From Streptomyces aureus (GTDB taxonomy: Bacteria > Actinomycetota > Actinomycetes > Streptomycetales > Streptomycetaceae), in contig NZ_JNZD01000027.1 of NCBI RefSeq assembly GCF_000725495.1, forward strand, positions 1-64,000: a stretch of DNA of 64,000 nt, read 5' to 3'. Numbering within the stretch: position 1 is the stretch's first letter; each line of letters opens with the position of its first letter. The translations under genes were made by a program, and so were the position numbers. Under the pieces are notes generated by a model. It was not told the origin of the DNA. It made no database searches and saw nothing but the letters and a program-made list of their open reading frames with translations. Below are positions 26,253 to 35,883 of the stretch, in pieces.

Positions 26253-27365
26253 TCACGCCCCGGACAGCGGGTGGAACACCGCGTTCGCGATGGTCTCCAG
26301 GTCGTCCGGCCCCAAGCGGGCCGTGAGCCGCAGGCGTACGGCGTTGATCAGCTGGTCGGGCGACAGCTGGCGGCCGTCGGTCGTCAGCCGGTCGTAGCAC
26401 TTCAGGACGTCCTCGACCTGGGACAGGTCCCGCATCTGGGGCACATGGGCCCGCAGGATCTCGTGCAGGCGGTCCCCCTCGGGGCGCTTGAGCACCAGGA
26501 ACAGACAGCGGCGGCGGAAGGCCGGCGAGAACTCCCGGTCACCGTTGCTGGTGAGGATGACGACGGGGAACTGGGCGCACTGCACCCGCCCGTTGTGCAC
26601 GGGAGCCGGTTCGTCGCCGTCCCAGCCGAGCACCCGCACCGGGGACTCGGGGATCCGGCGCAGCTCGGGGATCTCGTAGCCCCCCGTCTCGAAGACGTGC
26701 AGCAGGTCGTTGGGCAGGTCCACGTCGCTCTTGTCGATCTCGTCGATCAGGAGGACCCGGGGCCGGCGCCGGGGCAGCAGGGCGTCTCCCAGCGCCCCGA
26801 GCCTGATGTACTGCCCGATGTTCTCGTGCTCGCCCCTGACCTTGACCCCCTTGCGGTTCGGGGCCGAGCCGTTGCGCAGGTTCATGTCGTGCAGGCGGCC
26901 CAGCACGTCGTAGTCGTAGAGCCCCTCGCGCAGGGTCGAGCGGCTGGTGATGCCCCATCGCAGCACCGGGCCCAGACCGAGTTCCCGGGCCACGGAGGAG
27001 GCCAGGGTGGTCTTTCCGGTGCCGGGCGGTCCCGTCACCAGCAGAGGGCGGCGCAACTGGATGGCGGCGTTCACCAGGTCGTGCACCTCGCTGTCGCCGC
27101 GGTAGGAGACCGCGACCCGGTCGTCCCAGGGCTTCTCGCCCGCGGCCGCGGGCGGCGGCACGGGCAGGCGGATGTCGTCCGGGTCCTGCTTCCGCAGGCG
27201 CACCTCGTCGGCGGGGTCGACCAGTGAGGACAGGCCGAAGGAACGCCAGGGCGGGGGCTCGGGAAGGGCGGGCGGCCCGGACTCCGGGTCCCGGGGAGAG
27301 CCCCAATGCCCGCGGTAGACCCACCAGTCGGGGGCCTTCGAGGCGTCGCTCGGGACTTCCGTCAT
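26253..27365 (-). CDS. MoxR-family AAA+ ATPase
   Basis: A 370-residue protein from ATG 27365 (AGAAGGGAA ribosome site). Walker A GPPGTGKTT spans residues 112-120 and Walker B VLLIDEID 204-211; sensor 1 is VVILTSNGDREFSPAFRRRC near residue 265. The N-terminal 80 residues are Pro/Asp-rich with a WWVYRGHWG motif. MoxR ATPases remodel or activate partner proteins, usually vWA proteins encoded next to them, as here. The gap to the upstream caspase-like gene is 35 bases and to the downstream vWA gene 4 bases. Confidence 0.92.
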   Translation of the reverse strand: MTEVPSDASKAPDWWVYRGHWGSPRDPESGPPALPEPPPWRSFGLSSLVDPADEVRLRKQDPDDIRLPVPPPAAAGEKPWDDRVAVSYRGDSEVHDLVNAAIQLRRPLLVTGPPGTGKTTLASSVARELGLGPVLRWGITSRSTLREGLYDYDVLGRLHDMNLRNGSAPNRKGVKVRGEHENIGQYIRLGALGDALLPRRRPRVLLIDEIDKSDVDLPNDLLHVFETGGYEIPELRRIPESPVRVLGWDGDEPAPVHNGRVQCAQFPVVILTSNGDREFSPAFRRRCLFLVLKRPEGDRLHEILRAHVPQMRDLSQVEDVLKCYDRLTTDGRQLSPDQLINAVRLRLTARLGPDDLETIANAVFHPLSGA

Positions 27366-27400
27366 CGCTGTTCCCTTCTGCTCGCCGGACCGCTGCCCGG

Positions 27401-29416
27401 TCACGGCATGGCCACCGGGGTCCGCACCAAAGGAGAACGACGTGGATCGTCGAAGAGCACGACCATGTCGCGGAACACCTCGGCCTCGTCGCCGCCCTTG
27501 CAGCGCAGACCGAAGACGATCTCGGGCACGTCGCGCAGCGGACGGCCCTCCAGCTGGCGGAGCAGGCTCTCGCGCACCAGCGCGCCGTCGCAGAGCGCGC
27601 CGCCGTCCCCGCCGCGCACACAGCCGCCGGAGGCGGACCGGTCGGGCCAGATGGCCAGGACGGCGCCGTTGTTGAGGGCCGTGCCGACGATGTCGGAGGA
27701 CGCGCTGTCGCGCAGGGGACGGGAGAGCACGATCCCGGCGCACACGTCCTGCGCCTCCGGGGCGGTGAAGACGTACTCCATGGCCCCGCCGCGGTCCGCG
27801 GACGGCGCTCCTTCGGGCGCGCACGGCACGGTGCAGTCCAGCCACTTCAGCCGTGCCGCGGGGACGGAGTCCAGCATCGCGCCCAGGCGGGCCCAGTTGA
27901 GCGTCTGCGGGCCCCGGCGGTGCCGCCAGCGGTCGCGCAGCACCACCGGGGCCTTGTCCCCGAGCCGCGGCGCCTTCCCGCTGGGCACGGTGAAACTGGG
28001 GATCGTGTCGAAACGATGGCCGAAGAGGTCCCGGTCGACGATGAACTCCACCCAGGCGTTCTGCAGTTCGGAGCGGACCTTGGCGTGGGCCCGGTCGTAG
28101 ATCTCCTCGACGAGGGTGGCGAACTCGTCCTTGCGCCAGGTCCGTTGCGGTACGGCGATGCGGCGGGGCCTGGGCCCGGTGTAGAACCACGCCTGGGCGC
28201 GGTAGCCCGGGTCCCGGGGGTCCTCCGGTGAACCGGCGGCGCCGCCGTGGGTGATCTCGTCCTGCCGCTCCAGGTCGATGACCAGGTGGGCCGGCGGCCG
28301 GGGCGGCGGCAGGTCCGGGTGCTCCCGGGGCAGTGGCGCCAGCCTCTTGTCGGCGGCCACGGAGCCGTACCAGGCGTGGATGCCGTCCCGCAGCCGCTCG
28401 ACCCGGGCCAGGACGGCGCAGAACCCGGTGATGCCGTGACCGCCGTCCGCCTGGTGCGGCAGCCGCGTCAGATGCACCGCGAACTCCGCGAGGGTCAGAT
28501 CGTCGTCCTGTACACGGGGGCCCAGGGTGTGCGCCCAGTCCCACACCTCGCCCTCCTCCTGGGCGGTCAGGCGGGCCTCGTCGATCAGGGCGCGCAGGCG
28601 CTGCGCCTGGCGGGGAGTCACCGCCATGCCGGGCCGGAAGTCCCTGTCCACGAGCGGCACGCCCCGCTGGGAGAACCAGTAGTGCGTGGGTATCTGGCCG
28701 TAGTCGGGATCTTCCTGCTCGTAGGCCGCCCGGAACCGTGCGGCCAGGTCGACGGCGGTCCGCTCCATGAGGGTGAGGTCGAGCCGGGTGACGCGAGGCA
28801 GCGTCCCCAGGGCGTCGAGCAGCCGGCGGGTGAAGATGCCGCCCTGTTCGTCGAAGAGGGCCTGCTCGCCGTGGCGGGCGCCGTAGAGCACGAGGCCGTT
28901 CCAGTCCGGGTGCGGCAGAACGCCCTTGGCGACTTCCAGCTTCGGGCCGCCGGCGTCGGGGCCGGCTCCCGGGTCGCCCTCCCGGCAGGCGTCGACCACG
29001 AAGAGCAGCCGTCTGGGTCCGCCGGGGCCGGCCATGCGGGCCTCCAGGTCCTCCAGCTCGACGTACCCCTTGTGGGACAGGTACAGGCGGTGGCGGTAGT
29101 TCTCCCGGCCGATCGCACCGTGGCCCAGCCAGTACAGGACGAAGGCGTCCTCCTCCCCGAGCTCGTCCAGGGGGCTCTGCCGCAGGAAGAGGTCGGACAG
29201 GGAGGCGAGTTCGGCCCGCCGCACGGACACGCCGGCGGTGCGCAACTCGTCGGGCAGCCGGGGGGCGTTGGTCAGGACGGTGACGGAAAGGGGCTCGTCG
29301 ACGTGCCGTGACAGCCAGGCGACGAAGCGGGCACCGGCGGCCGCGGAACCGGGCAGTTCGCGCAGCGACGAGCCCTCGTACGTCTCCGGACACACCACGA
29401 GGGCGTGTATCGCCAC
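27401..29416 (-). CDS. Caspase-like peptidase domain fused to VMAP-type C-terminal region
   Basis: A 671-residue protein from GTG 29416. Residues 1-215 have a caspase/metacaspase-like fold with the expected dyad: His99 in LYWLGHG and Cys144 in FVVDACREG, each after a hydrophobic strand. Residues ~285-670 lack recognisable enzyme motifs and resemble the C-terminal domain of vWA-MoxR-associated proteins (VMAP-C): HLVIDLERQDE, ELQNAWVEFIVDRDLF, and CAGIVLSRPLRDS. In this system class the peptidase is the proposed effector, released by MoxR/vWA action. Its start sits one base after the stop of the upstream hydrolase gene. Activity is predicted, not shown. Confidence 0.82.
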   Translation of the reverse strand: MAIHALVVCPETYEGSSLRELPGSAAAGARFVAWLSRHVDEPLSVTVLTNAPRLPDELRTAGVSVRRAELASLSDLFLRQSPLDELGEEDAFVLYWLGHGAIGRENYRHRLYLSHKGYVELEDLEARMAGPGGPRRLLFVVDACREGDPGAGPDAGGPKLEVAKGVLPHPDWNGLVLYGARHGEQALFDEQGGIFTRRLLDALGTLPRVTRLDLTLMERTAVDLAARFRAAYEQEDPDYGQIPTHYWFSQRGVPLVDRDFRPGMAVTPRQAQRLRALIDEARLTAQEEGEVWDWAHTLGPRVQDDDLTLAEFAVHLTRLPHQADGGHGITGFCAVLARVERLRDGIHAWYGSVAADKRLAPLPREHPDLPPPRPPAHLVIDLERQDEITHGGAAGSPEDPRDPGYRAQAWFYTGPRPRRIAVPQRTWRKDEFATLVEEIYDRAHAKVRSELQNAWVEFIVDRDLFGHRFDTIPSFTVPSGKAPRLGDKAPVVLRDRWRHRRGPQTLNWARLGAMLDSVPAARLKWLDCTVPCAPEGAPSADRGGAMEYVFTAPEAQDVCAGIVLSRPLRDSASSDIVGTALNNGAVLAIWPDRSASGGCVRGGDGGALCDGALVRESLLRQLEGRPLRDVPEIVFGLRCKGGDEAEVFRDMVVLFDDPRRSPLVRTPVAMP

Positions 29417-29417
29417 C

Positions 29418-30599
29418 TCAGCGCTCCTCGACGGCCGCGCGGACCGCCTCGTAGACGTGTGGGGTGGTCCAGTAGGCGCCGTGCGCCCGGGGGAAGGGCT
29501 CCCGGGTGTCGACCTCGACGTCCGTGACCCGGCCGGGGAAGGCGTCCCCCGCCGTGAAGGCCAGCAGGTCCTCCGGGTCGACCACGTTGACCCACCGGGC
29601 CCGGAAGTGCTCCGGCAGGGGCGCGCCGAGGCGGTGGGTGGCCAGCGCGTCGAGGCCGTACAGGTACGGCACCTGGCTGCCGACGGTCACCAGGAGCCGT
29701 ACGCCGGGCAGGTCGTGGGCCACCAGGCTCTCGAAGCAGGCCACTCCGCCGAGGCTGTGCCCCAGCAGGACGACGGGCCCGTCGGCCTCGCGGACCCGTT
29801 CGGCCAGGAGGGTCCGCAGCGGCTTCCCGCGGGCCTGGTAGAGCAGGATGTCGCCGAGGGCGGGCGTCGCCCCGGTGAGCAGCCGGTCGCGATGGCGCCG
29901 GACGACCGGACGTGCCATGTGCTGCGCGGTCGACCAGGCCACCGCGCGGGCCTTGTCGCCGAGGCCCAGGGGCGCGGCGCCCAGGCACTTCTCCAGCACG
30001 TGCCACAGCGCGTCGCGTTCCGCGGCGGAGACGACCACGGTGGCGCCGTCCTGTTCGCGGACCCGGATGTGCACGGCCGTCAGACAACGGGCGACGAGGT
30101 CGTGGGATTTCCTGGCGGCGAGAAAAGGGAGGGCCGCGGTGAATTCCGCGTTCCGCAGCAGTTCCTCCGCCGCTTCACGGAGTTGGTCGCGCGATTCGCC
30201 GGGCGGGACGGACGCCTGGACCACGGGGTCGTCGGAGGCGTTGCGGACGCGCGACACGAGCCGGTCCAGAACGCGCGGTGCGCCGGCGGACGCGTCGCCG
30301 GGCTCCGCAGACACCGCCAGCCGGATCTCGAACAGCGGGTCGTCGTAGAGCCGGGCCCACACGGCCCGTTCGGCGTCCGACCAGGTCACCCGTAAGCCGC
30401 CCGCGGGTGCCGGGTCGTCCCCGCCGTCCTCGTCCGCGGACCGGCCCGCCGGGGTGACGCCCAGCGCGTCCCCCCAGGAGCAGGTCTCCACCGTGACGTC
30501 CGGCAGGGCGCGCCGGAAACCGCCCTCGATACGGTCGAGCGCTTCCTTTTCCCGTCTCGACCGGACGCCCGTCCCGTGAACGAACAGAATTGTCGTCAC
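29418..30599 (-). CDS. Alpha/beta hydrolase (lipase/esterase-like), first gene of the conflict operon
   Basis: A 393-residue protein from GTG 30599, preceded by GGGGGAAA; an ATG at 30692 lies in a region without coding character. The N-terminus TTILFVHGTGVRSRREK is the oxyanion strand of an alpha/beta hydrolase. The nucleophile elbow is GHSLGG in GPVVLLGHSLGGVACFE; the likely acid is in NVVDPEDLLAF, and the histidine in RAHGAYW. No signal peptide, so it acts in the cytoplasm, possibly on lipid or another ester substrate. It leads the unit and may be an effector or regulator. Confidence 0.82.
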   Translation of the reverse strand: MTTILFVHGTGVRSRREKEALDRIEGGFRRALPDVTVETCSWGDALGVTPAGRSADEDGGDDPAPAGGLRVTWSDAERAVWARLYDDPLFEIRLAVSAEPGDASAGAPRVLDRLVSRVRNASDDPVVQASVPPGESRDQLREAAEELLRNAEFTAALPFLAARKSHDLVARCLTAVHIRVREQDGATVVVSAAERDALWHVLEKCLGAAPLGLGDKARAVAWSTAQHMARPVVRRHRDRLLTGATPALGDILLYQARGKPLRTLLAERVREADGPVVLLGHSLGGVACFESLVAHDLPGVRLLVTVGSQVPYLYGLDALATHRLGAPLPEHFRARWVNVVDPEDLLAFTAGDAFPGRVTDVEVDTREPFPRAHGAYWTTPHVYEAVRAAVEER

Positions 30600-30804
30600 T
30601 TTCCCCCCAACCCCCGTGTCACGGCAAGGATCACCGTGACGGAGGTCAAACGGTAGCGGCTCGCGGTAGTCCATGAACCGCGCTCCGCACATTCAGCCGC
30701 GATATCAAAGGAACGGGCATTTCGTAAACATACTCGAATTCGAATCGATCAAAAATGGTCGCGCCCTGTCCCGTGACGCGTTCAGCGGTCCGTCCCGCGG
30801 CCCG
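30600..30804 (-). promoter_or_regulatory. AT-rich upstream region of the conflict operon
   Basis: The 205 bases between the hydrolase start and the MazG-like stop hold no gene. Bases 30700-30762 are AT-rich and include the 10-bp palindrome TCGAATTCGA (near 30735) and ATCGATCAAAAATGG. Such patches are the usual targets of Lsr2-type silencers and of promoter melting. No exact promoter was assigned. Confidence 0.4.
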
Positions 30805-31221
30805 TCAGAGGGGGGACGGTCCGTCGGGGGAGGGGCCCGCTGCGGACCCCGGAGCGGGCGGTCCGCCGAGCGACCGGCCGGCGACCGACGCCAGCCGGTC
30901 CGCGAAGACCTCGCGCGCGTCCGGCGCGAGCTCGCGCAGCGCCACCATCGCCGTGATCACGACGTCGCACAGCTCCGAGCGGACGTCGTCCCAACTGTGG
31001 CTGACGCCCTTGCGCGGGTTCTGGCCCGTCGCGCCGATCACCGCCTGGGCGACCTCGCCGACCTCCTCCGACAGTTTGAGGATCCGCAGCAGCAGCCCCT
31101 CCCGGCCGCCGTGCGCCCGCCCGGCGTCCAGCCAGGCGTGCAGCAGGTCGATCGTCGGCCAGGGGTCCCCACCGTCGGCGGTGTGCCCGGCAGGGGTGTC
31201 GTTCGGGGCGTGATCGGTCAT
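30805..31221 (-). CDS. MazG-like family protein
   Basis: A 138-residue protein with the all-alpha NTP-pyrophosphohydrolase pattern: KLSEEVGEVAQAVIG (residues ~50-63) supplies the ExxE metal-binding acids and WDDVRSELCDVVITAMVAL the second acidic helix. The last ~25 residues are a Gly/Pro/Ser tail. MazG-like enzymes hydrolyse non-canonical nucleoside triphosphates. ATG 31221. The upstream neighbour on the same strand is DoxX; the downstream one is the conflict operon, from which it is separated by a long AT-rich gap. Confidence 0.88.
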   Translation of the reverse strand: MTDHAPNDTPAGHTADGGDPWPTIDLLHAWLDAGRAHGGREGLLLRILKLSEEVGEVAQAVIGATGQNPRKGVSHSWDDVRSELCDVVITAMVALRELAPDAREVFADRLASVAGRSLGGPPAPGSAAGPSPDGPSPL

Positions 31222-31256
31222 GGGGTGAGCCTTTCCGGCGGGCGCCGGGCCGACTC

Positions 31257-31802
31257 CTACTCGTCGAACAGGGCTTCCTGCTTGCCCTCCCGGGCCCTGC
31301 GCACCCGGTTGTTCCGCAGGCCCACGACGACCGCGGTGACCGCCGCCGTCGTGCCCAGCGCGATCGGCACCATCCAGCCCCGGTTCACCGCGTGGCCCAT
31401 CAGATGGTCCACGGACAGCCGCCCCGGACCCGTCACCGCGAGGCCCGCCGCCGCCAGCCCGAGCGAGGCCGTGTACTCGTAGCCCCCGCTCTGCGCGAAG
31501 AAGCCGTTCGGTACGTGCACCGCCGCCGCGCCCGCCATCGCGCCGGCCGCCGCGGCGCCGGCCGCGGGGGTGGCCAGGCCCAGCGCCAGCAGGGTGCCGC
31601 CGCCCGCCTCCGCCAGACCGGCGGCGGTGGCGCTGGCCCTGCCGGGCGCGTACCCCATCGCCTCCATGGCCTGTCCGGTGCCCTCGATGCCGCCGCCGCC
31701 GAACCAGCCGAACAGCTTCTGCGCTCCGTGCGCGGCCAGGACACCGCCGGTGCTCAGACGGAGCAGCAGCAGTCCCAGATCACGCCGGTCGATACAGGTC
31801 AC
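31257..31802 (-). CDS. DoxX family membrane protein
   Basis: A 181-residue protein with four membrane segments and the DoxX opening LGLLLLRLSTGGVLAAHGAQKLFGWFGG, followed by GLAEAGGGTLLALGL and a C-terminal helix (PIALGTTAAVTAVVVGL). The C-terminus is charged. GTG 31802 is chosen because GGGAG lies five bases upstream; the in-frame region further upstream lacks coding character. DoxX proteins are linked to membrane redox/thiol homeostasis; the role here is unspecified. Confidence 0.88.
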   Translation of the reverse strand: MTCIDRRDLGLLLLRLSTGGVLAAHGAQKLFGWFGGGGIEGTGQAMEAMGYAPGRASATAAGLAEAGGGTLLALGLATPAAGAAAAGAMAGAAAVHVPNGFFAQSGGYEYTASLGLAAAGLAVTGPGRLSVDHLMGHAVNRGWMVPIALGTTAAVTAVVVGLRNNRVRRAREGKQEALFDE

Positions 31803-31934
31803 GGTGACTCCCAGTCCAGTCGGCGGCAGCGGATTCCTCCCGGGTCTCCACCGTCGCACCGATCGAACGGGTCCGGCGGGCACGCGCAGCCGTTCGGGTG
31901 GCGGGCGCGCGGGGCCGGTGTGAGGGTGACTCGC

Positions 31935-32261
31935 ATGACCATTCAGGTAACGCGACTCAGCGACCCGGCCGTCCGCGCCTTCGTCGCCGCGGTGAACACC
32001 CACGACCGGTCCGCCTTCGACGCGCTCCTCGCGCCCGGCGCCACCATGGCCGACGACGGCTCCGACCGGGACCTCGCCGACTGGACCGACCGGGAGATCT
32101 TCTCCTCGCGCGGCCACATGGACGTCGACAGCGAGTCCGCGGGCGGGCGCACCCTGCTCGTGCGGTACCGCAACGACACCTGGGGCGAGATGAAGACCCG
32201 GTGGAGCTTCACCGTCGACGACGGCGGCAGGATCAGCCGCTTCGAGACCGGCCAGGCCTGA
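31935..32261 (+). CDS. NTF2-like / SnoaL-type small protein
   Basis: A 108-residue protein with the cone-shaped NTF2-like pattern: helix DPAVRAFVAAVNTHDRSAFDALLAPGA, then strands ending TRWSFTVDDGGRISRFETGQA. Active-site identity cannot be inferred; the fold covers isomerases, hydrolases and binding proteins. ATG 31935 diverges from doxX and precedes an aldo/keto reductase by 60 bases, which suggests co-transcription. Confidence 0.85.
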   Translation: MTIQVTRLSDPAVRAFVAAVNTHDRSAFDALLAPGATMADDGSDRDLADWTDREIFSSRGHMDVDSESAGGRTLLVRYRNDTWGEMKTRWSFTVDDGGRISRFETGQA

Positions 32262-32321
32262 AGGCCGCCGGTTCCCGGGGTCTTGCCTTCGAGCGGGCTC
32301 CAACTCCTAGTGTCCCCAGGC

Positions 32322-33314
32322 ATGGAGACCACCGGGAACAGGACCCTGGGCGACAGCGGGATCGAGGTGAGCGCCCTCGGCTTCGGCTGCTGGGCCATCG
32401 GCGGCGAGTGGGCGGCGGCCGACGGGCAGCCGCTGGGCTGGGGCGCGGTCGACGACGAGGAGTCCGTACGGGCCGTGCGGCGCGCCCTCGACCTCGGCGT
32501 GACGTTCTTCGACACGGCGGACGCCTACGGCGCCGGACACAGCGAGCGGGTGCTCGCGCGGGCCCTCGGCAAGCGGCGGGCCGACGTGGTCGTCGCCACC
32601 AAATGGGGCAACACCGTCGACGAGGAGCGGCGGCTGCTCACCGGCAGCGACGACTCCCCGGCGTACGCCCGCCGCGCCCTCACCGCCTCGCTGCGACGGC
32701 TGGACACCGACTGGATCGACCTCTACCAGCTGCACCTGTCCGACGCCGACCCGCGGCGTGCGGCCGAACTCCGCGACACCTGCGAGGAGTTCGTACGGGA
32801 AGGGCTGATCCGGGCGTACGCGTGGAGTACGGACGACCCCGCGCGGGCCGAGGTCTTCGCGGCGGGCGAGCACTGCGCGGCCGTCCAGCACCGGCTCAAC
32901 GTCCTCCAGGACGCGCCCGAACTCCTCGCCCTGTGCGAGCGGTTCGGCCTCGCGAGCGTCAACCGCAGCCCGCTGGCGATGGGGTTGCTCACCGGCCGGC
33001 GCCCGGCGGGGCGCGCCCTCGCGGCGGGCGACATCCGCAGCGCCCCGCCCTCCTGGCTGGAGGGATTCACCGAGGGCGGCGGCGCGGACCCCGAGTGGCT
33101 CGCGCGGGTGGACGCCCTCAAGGAGATCCTGACCAGCGGCGGGCGCACCCTCGCGCAGGGCGCCCTCGCCTGGCTGTGGGCCCGCAGCCCGCGCACCGTG
33201 CCGATCCCGGGCTTCCGTTCCGTCGCCCAGGCCGAGGAGAACGCGGGCGCGATCGCCAAGGGGCCGCTCACCGCCGCGCAGTCGGCCGAGGTCGACGGCG
33301 TGCTGGGACGGTGA
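32322..33314 (+). CDS. Aldo/keto reductase
   Basis: A 330-residue NADPH-dependent oxidoreductase of the AKR superfamily. The catalytic tetrad is visible: Asp in FFDTADAYG, Tyr in the same DAYG, Lys in VVVATKWGN, His in LYQLHLSDAD. The C-terminal PIPGFRSVAQAEENAGA is the cofactor-binding loop. It belongs to the subgroup with an early GFGCWAIGGEW motif seen in general stress protein 69-like reductases. ATG 32322. It converges with the ABC transporter operon. Confidence 0.93.
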   Translation: METTGNRTLGDSGIEVSALGFGCWAIGGEWAAADGQPLGWGAVDDEESVRAVRRALDLGVTFFDTADAYGAGHSERVLARALGKRRADVVVATKWGNTVDEERRLLTGSDDSPAYARRALTASLRRLDTDWIDLYQLHLSDADPRRAAELRDTCEEFVREGLIRAYAWSTDDPARAEVFAAGEHCAAVQHRLNVLQDAPELLALCERFGLASVNRSPLAMGLLTGRRPAGRALAAGDIRSAPPSWLEGFTEGGGADPEWLARVDALKEILTSGGRTLAQGALAWLWARSPRTVPIPGFRSVAQAEENAGAIAKGPLTAAQSAEVDGVLGR

Positions 33315-33458
33315 GCGGCCCGGGAGGCGCGTGGCCCGGCAGGCGTGGCCCGGGAGGCACGCGGCGGCGGCGCGGTGGAACGTTCGGCGGGACCGCTCGG
33401 CGGGGCGTTCGGCGGGACGGTCCGGTGCGGGAGGCCGGGTGCCGGGCCCGCCGGGGGC

Positions 33459-34247
<789 letters not shown>

Positions 34248-34338
34248 GAGGTTTCTCCGAGGATGAAGGGGGTGGGGGCGCCGCGGCCCGGGGGGAGTGG
34301 TCGCGGCGCCCCCGCTCAGGGGGTGGCCCGGGGAGGGC

Positions 34339-35793
34339 CTAGGAGACGCTGCGGAGCGCGTCCGCCGGGCGCATCCGGGAGGCACGCCAGCCGCCCATCG
34401 CGCCAGCGATCAGACCGCCGGTGATGGCCAGGCCCGCGGCGAGCGCGATGGTGGTCACCGAGACCGGCGCGGTGAGGGCGATGTCGACGGTGTTCTTGGC
34501 CGCCGAGGCCGCCTGGCCGGGACCGCCGCCGCCGGGGCCGCCCATGCCGCCTCCGCCGGTGGAGCCGAGCTCCGCCGTCAGTTTCGGGCTGATCGCGGTG
34601 ACGGTGTAGGCCGCGGCCAGTCCGAGGGCGATGCCGAGGGCGCCGCCGAGCAGACCGTTGACGATCGACTCGCCGACGACCTGCCGGGTGACCTTGCGGG
34701 ACGGCCAGCCGAGCGCCTTCAGGGTGCCGAACTCGCGCACCCGGCGGGAGACCGCCGAGGAGGTGAGCAGGGCCGCGACCAGGAACGCGGCGATCAGGAC
34801 CGCGACGGACAGCCACTTGCCGACGCTGGTGGCGAGGTTCGAGGCGGTGGACAGCGAACCGGAGACGGTGTCGGCGAGGTCCGCGGAGGTGGTGACGGTC
34901 GTCCCGGAGATGTTCTTCTGGATGGTGGCCTTGACCGTGGCGATCTGCTTCGAGTCGGTCGCCTTGACGTAGATCGTGGTGACCTTGTTCTTGGCGTCAC
35001 CGAGCTTCTGGGCCTGCTTGAGCGGCAGATAGACGTCGGTGGTCGAGTCGCTGCTGTCGGGCGTCGCGATGCCGATGACCGTGTACTTCGTACCGGAGAT
35101 CTTGAGGGTCTTGCCGACCTTGTACTTGTTCGTCTTGGCGTACGACTTGCTGAGCACCGCGACCTTCGCGGAGGTCTGCGAGGCCGTGAACGTCTTGCCG
35201 GTGGTGATCTTCGAGGTGGCCAGCGGACCGAGGTCCTGGTGGGTCACGTCGACGCCGGCGACCGAGTAGGAGTTCACGTCGAAGGACGCGCCGCCGCCCT
35301 GGACCTGGGGAGCGCCGGTCCCGCCGCCCTGCCCGCCGGGGCCGCCCTGGCCGGAGTTCGACGTCGAGGACTTCGCCTTGCCCTGGGTGAAGGAGCCGTC
35401 GACCTTGACGACGTTCAGGCTCAGCGCGCCCACCGCGCTCGCCACGCCCTTCTGCGCGGCGACCTCGGTGACGAGCGAGGACTTCAGCGACTGTCCGCCC
35501 TGCGTCATGACCCGGTCCGAGCTCTGGGTCTTGCCGCTGTCGGACTTGGCGTCGAAGTCGAACTTCGGGCGGCTGGAGGAACCGCTCTTCGGCGCGGTCT
35601 GGGCCTTGGTGACGGTCATGTCCGTGCCGAGCCCGTACAGCGACTTCAGGACCTTGCCCTGGGCCTGCTGCATGCCGGCCGACACCGAGTTGACGGTAAT
35701 CACCAGCGCGATACCGAGCGCCAGACCGAGGGCGATCACCAGCGCAGCCTTCTTGCGCCGGCTCAGTTCACGCTTGAGATAGATGCCAAACAT
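34339..35793 (-). CDS. ABC transporter permease, MacB/FtsX type
   Basis: A 484-residue permease from ATG 35793 (GAGGAACGGG ribosome site). An N-terminal helix (AALVIALGLALGIALVITV) precedes a ~280-residue extracytoplasmic domain with a Ser/Gly-rich low-complexity insert around residues 140-165. Three more membrane helices lie in the C-terminal part (WLSVAVLIAAFLVAALLTS; GLLGGALGIALGLAAAYTV; ALAAGLAITGGLIAGAM), and the protein ends MRPADALRSVS, the usual FtsX-like coda. A second Gly-rich stretch (GGGGMGGPGGGG) lies before the last helix. Together with the ATPase it probably exports or senses envelope-acting compounds. It diverges from the D,D-carboxypeptidase gene. Confidence 0.92.
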   Translation of the reverse strand: MFGIYLKRELSRRKKAALVIALGLALGIALVITVNSVSAGMQQAQGKVLKSLYGLGTDMTVTKAQTAPKSGSSSRPKFDFDAKSDSGKTQSSDRVMTQGGQSLKSSLVTEVAAQKGVASAVGALSLNVVKVDGSFTQGKAKSSTSNSGQGGPGGQGGGTGAPQVQGGGASFDVNSYSVAGVDVTHQDLGPLATSKITTGKTFTASQTSAKVAVLSKSYAKTNKYKVGKTLKISGTKYTVIGIATPDSSDSTTDVYLPLKQAQKLGDAKNKVTTIYVKATDSKQIATVKATIQKNISGTTVTTSADLADTVSGSLSTASNLATSVGKWLSVAVLIAAFLVAALLTSSAVSRRVREFGTLKALGWPSRKVTRQVVGESIVNGLLGGALGIALGLAAAYTVTAISPKLTAELGSTGGGGMGGPGGGGPGQAASAAKNTVDIALTAPVSVTTIALAAGLAITGGLIAGAMGGWRASRMRPADALRSVS

Positions 35794-35883
35794 CCCGTTC
35801 CTCAAAGGTTCTTGGCGCCCCGGTGGGCGCGGCCAAAAACTATGGAGAAACCTTTGAGCCGGGCTGAGTAAGAGATGTGTGAG

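Noticed and set aside
20371..26326. Two long plus-strand open frames antisense to the kinase and vWA-GTPase genes
   Set aside because: They are composed of Arg/Pro/Gly/His-rich sequence without domains, typical of shadow frames. The minus strand has kinase and GTPase motifs.
30599..30692. Longer hydrolase starting at ATG 30692
   Set aside because: The extra residues are not conserved-looking, the region is AT-rich and intergenic in character, and GTG 30599 has a ribosome site and starts exactly at the fold's first strand.
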